Part shown: in pieces, positions 61,216-64,000 of the stretch | How the letters are laid out: each line of letters begins with the position of its first letter | Numbering within the stretch: the first letter of the stretch is position 1 | NCBI GenBank assembly: GCA_965153455.1 | Contig: OZ234493.1 | Span: 19,210,213-19,274,212, forward strand | Direction of reading: 5' to 3' | Length of the DNA: 64,000 nt | DNA from: Sphagnum compactum | Lineage: Eukaryota > Bryophyta > Sphagnopsida > Sphagnales | The notes under the pieces: generated by a model | Databases searched by the model: none | Seen by the model: only the letters and a program-made list of their open reading frames with translations | What the model was told of the DNA's origin: nothing | Made by a program: the position numbers and the translations under genes

Positions 61216-63706
61216 TGATTATCTCTAGAAGAGCTGGTTCAAGAGCCACTGTTGGAATTTTCTGAAGAATCAATTGAAAAAAGAGTCTTCTGTTAGACTA
61301 GTAGACTTGTGATTTTGGCCCAAAGGCCATTACAATAGTTACAAAGATTGTAAAGGACTTGGTGGACACACAACTCAAAATTCAGGTTTTGCCTTTGTAC
61401 TACACTGTAGAAATCCTGCCATGCTCTTGTGGAACTAGAAGGTGAAGTGGCAGCCATACAAAAGATGCTGACGAGTGATCAATGTCTCAGCACTGGGTGA
61501 AAGTGGCAGCCATACAAAATGTGCCAACACATGTGCAGATCAATGTCTCTGCACTGGGTGAAACTCTGAGATACTCTTCCAGGCTTCAAGGGCAAGCAGA
61601 GGAAGTGGCATCTGTTCAACAGAAATGATTGCAGAAGAAATAAAAAGAAGCTTGAATCTGGCAGCAACAGTTGGAAGAATGCTGATCAGCAATATAGTCC
61701 ACAGAGACTTGAAAGGGCACCCCTTGAAAAAGGAGTTCATACAACCAGATGCATGTCCACCATCGCCAGGGATTTACTAAGATGGGACTGCACTGGGGAG
61801 CAAGGCTAGCTACACAGATGGTCGAGCCCCTGTCATTGAGAAAACAGTAAGCAAGGTTAGTGGTGGATTGAATGAGTGCATGAGGTTTGCTTCACACCTT
61901 CAAACTGTTGGACACCTTACACCTCTGCTGTTTGGGCCATTGAGGATTTTGAAGCTTGACAGATTTTATTCATATTGAATTCAGTTGGACATTCTTTGCT
62001 TGTGATGGAGTCTCCATGGTCTGTTTCAGCAGTAGCTAATGGTAAGTCATAATCACCATCAAGACCATTGTCATCTACAAAACAAGGTTAATCAAAAGCC
62101 AAGTTTCCTTGCAAGCAGCTCACTGGACAGAATGTCATCTATCTGGACCATTCTACAACAGACCATACACACTTTTAACAGCTATGAGGTCTTATTCTCC
62201 CTTTGAACCATTTAATTCTCATGCGAAATTGGTCATTCAGCTCAGTTGCAAATTCTGTAATGTGAGGGAGCACCCATGCTGAATGACTGATTTAGAATAA
62301 GAAACCCTTTACAGAAGAGGCAACAGTCAGTGTATACGTGGAGGTATTTTATGACCTGAAGTAGAGAGTGAAAATAATCCAAAGATTGAGGATCAAGAAT
62401 ATTTTCAGAGAATTCTCCAATCTGTTTTGGGCATTGCTACTAAACAAAATCTGTGGCCGCTCTCTTCCAATTTGTCATCAGAGATCTCATGACCCTCTTT
62501 TAAGCTGTGATTTCCTCATCTTCAAGAATGGTAAGACATGAAATAGAGCAGATCATAGTGTACAAAGTATCTTTCTAGATCTTTCTTTGTTATTTGTTAC
62601 TTTCTTCTCTGTAGAGCTTCCCTTTTGTTCTTCCCATAATGGACATTGAGTTCTTGCCAAGAGTTTGTGGTTATCAGTCCAGCTTCTTGCCTACTGATAT
62701 CATTGTGATCTCGTCCTTGTGTGAGATGCAAGCCTCACCTCCTTTAATTTTCTTGCTTACCTATCTGCTTGTGATCGTTTAACTCCTTGAAGCAACTCCA
62801 AAAATACATTGGGTTAAGTCTTTAGTCTCTACCTCATCTTCTGTTCTCCCTGCAATCTCACTTGCAATACTATTGAAATTCACTTGTGGCCATATTTCTC
62901 ACAGGCACAAACAAATGCAATGGAACCTCCATGCCCAACTTTTGAAACCCCTCTGGAAGCTGGAAGCAGCTACTTCTTCTCATCAAGTTCCTTTTATGTG
63001 AGTGTCGTTCTCCAGCTCCTCCCACATTTTCTAACATTTTCCTCAATCTTCCATGGGCCTTGGCTCAGATGGAGCCTTCTTGTGTATGGAACACGAGACC
63101 TCTCCATCGAAAGTGTTGAACAATTGGAATTCATGTAGCTATGGCATGCAAGGAACCATGCAACAAGGTCCTTGCATGCCACGAGGAACCTATCACTCCT
63201 TCAGTTTGATCCAAGTGGTAAGTCTCCATTGCTTACTTTGAAGTAGTTAGACTTTCTCATGTTTGCAGTTGGGTAGCTTAATGTAGTTTTCTAATATATA
63301 CAATTATATCACATTCATTCACCTTTATACAAAGTCAATCCTCCACCACTTCAAGAACTTTTGAAGGAACTTTGTGGTTTGTTAATGTCTTATGTTCAAT
63401 AATGCCTTATGTCTTTATGTCTTCATTTCTCATGTTCTTTCCCCCTTCTCTTATTGGATCATCCTAGCCCTCACTTGACGTTATTTTATTACCTCTTACA
63501 CAAATGCACAACCTTCTCAAAATCCCCACATCTTCATATGAGACACTATGCATGGTAACAAAAACTCAATTGGGCCATCATCCCTTGCTAGTCATTACTC
63601 TCCTAGATTTGTAACTGTCCCCACTCCCTCTCATCAATAGCCCATATAACATTCCTCCCCTACCGTAATAGGGTTAACGTGTAACAAGAATAAATCTAAT
63701 GCCATC
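61216..63706. other. Intergenic, TadA downstream region
   Basis: No further gene is recognised. A two-copy tandem repeat of period about 57-60 bp lies at 61442-61560, sharing AGTGGCAGCCATACAAAA and ATCAATGTCTC-GCACTGGG. The rest is T-rich and unremarkable. Confidence 0.5.
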
Positions 63707-63742
63707 TTAACCTTGTCAATCAAGAGCCATTGACAAGGTTAA
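63707..63742. repeat. Perfect 14-bp inverted repeat
   Basis: TTAACCTTGTCAAT and its exact complement enclose an 8-base loop. TTAACCTTGTC recurs near 63808 and, with one change, near 63830. Confidence 0.8.
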
Positions 63743-63851
63743 CATGAGCAACAAGAAATCTAGCTGTAGTTTCTCAAAAGGCTTCTTCAAGAATAAAAAG
63801 TCAATGTTAACCTTGTCTTGTTGCTCATCTTAACCTTATCAATGGCCATGA

Positions 63852-63907
63852 TCAATAGTCATTCTCAATGGCCAACTTGATCAATGGCCATTGAGAATGA
63901 CTATTGA
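63852..63907. repeat. Perfect 22-bp inverted repeat
   Basis: Two 22-base arms, 63852-63873 and 63886-63907, are exact reverse complements around a 12-base loop. The arms begin TCAATAGTC. This is the longest perfect hairpin found in the window. Together with the neighbouring hairpin it may be part of a foldback or MITE element that runs off the end of the window. Confidence 0.85.
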
Positions 63908-64000
63908 GGAAAAAAATCATGCTTTATCTTTGAACCAAAATTGTACTTATTTGACTTCTTGATAGAGATGTAGCAAGATATGAAAGCATGCTCTTGCACT

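Overview
This window is nuclear DNA of a land plant. It carries six intron-containing genes with GT-AG splicing. Three of them encode proteins typical of plants: a group A (ABI5/ABF) bZIP factor, a root-type ferredoxin-NADP+ reductase with a plastid-type leader, and a plastid-type TadA tRNA deaminase. Telobox motifs (AAACCCTA) sit near several gene starts, and long AT-rich intergenic stretches are full of repeats. Introns are mostly about 80-900 bp. I cannot name the species. I lean towards a spore-bearing plant because the protein versions are compact or divergent, but this is weak. I saw no rRNA gene, confident tRNA gene, CRISPR array, bacterial operon or virus.

Layout. 1-9000: no recognisable gene, but degenerate tandem repeats, one copy of a dispersed hairpin element (5995-6330) and a cluster of G-box/ABRE motifs (6825-7162). 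9000-12917 (+): leader and five exons of an ABI5/ABF bZIP. 12918-16516: intergenic, with small duplications and hairpins. 16517-20203 (-): phosphatidylglycerophosphate phosphatase, seven exons, with its start region duplicated just upstream. 21629-25973 (-): TIM50-like mitochondrial import subunit, ten exons, followed upstream by a ten-copy minisatellite. 29166-37546 (-): the decapping scaffold VARICOSE/EDC4, thirteen exons. 38900-50100: about 11 kb of AT-rich, repeat-dense DNA, including a 5 x 62-bp minisatellite. 50717-54308 (+): root-type FNR, five exons. 54309-59582: intergenic, with a hairpin element and one possible divergent first exon. 59583-61215 (+): plastid-type TadA, four exons. 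61216-64000: intergenic, ending in two strong hairpins.

The genes are not an operon and share no single pathway. PGPP and TIM50 are both organellar and lie next to each other with EDC4 on the minus strand. FNR and TadA are both predicted to be plastid proteins. ABF is the one stress-signalling regulator, and it has an ABRE cluster about 3 kb upstream. Every exon chain below was checked for reading phase across all junctions, so the gene models are the strongest part of this annotation. I found no convincing new biological system. The best leads are the ABRE cluster, the TIM50-proximal minisatellite, the hairpin-element family and the duplicated PGPP start.
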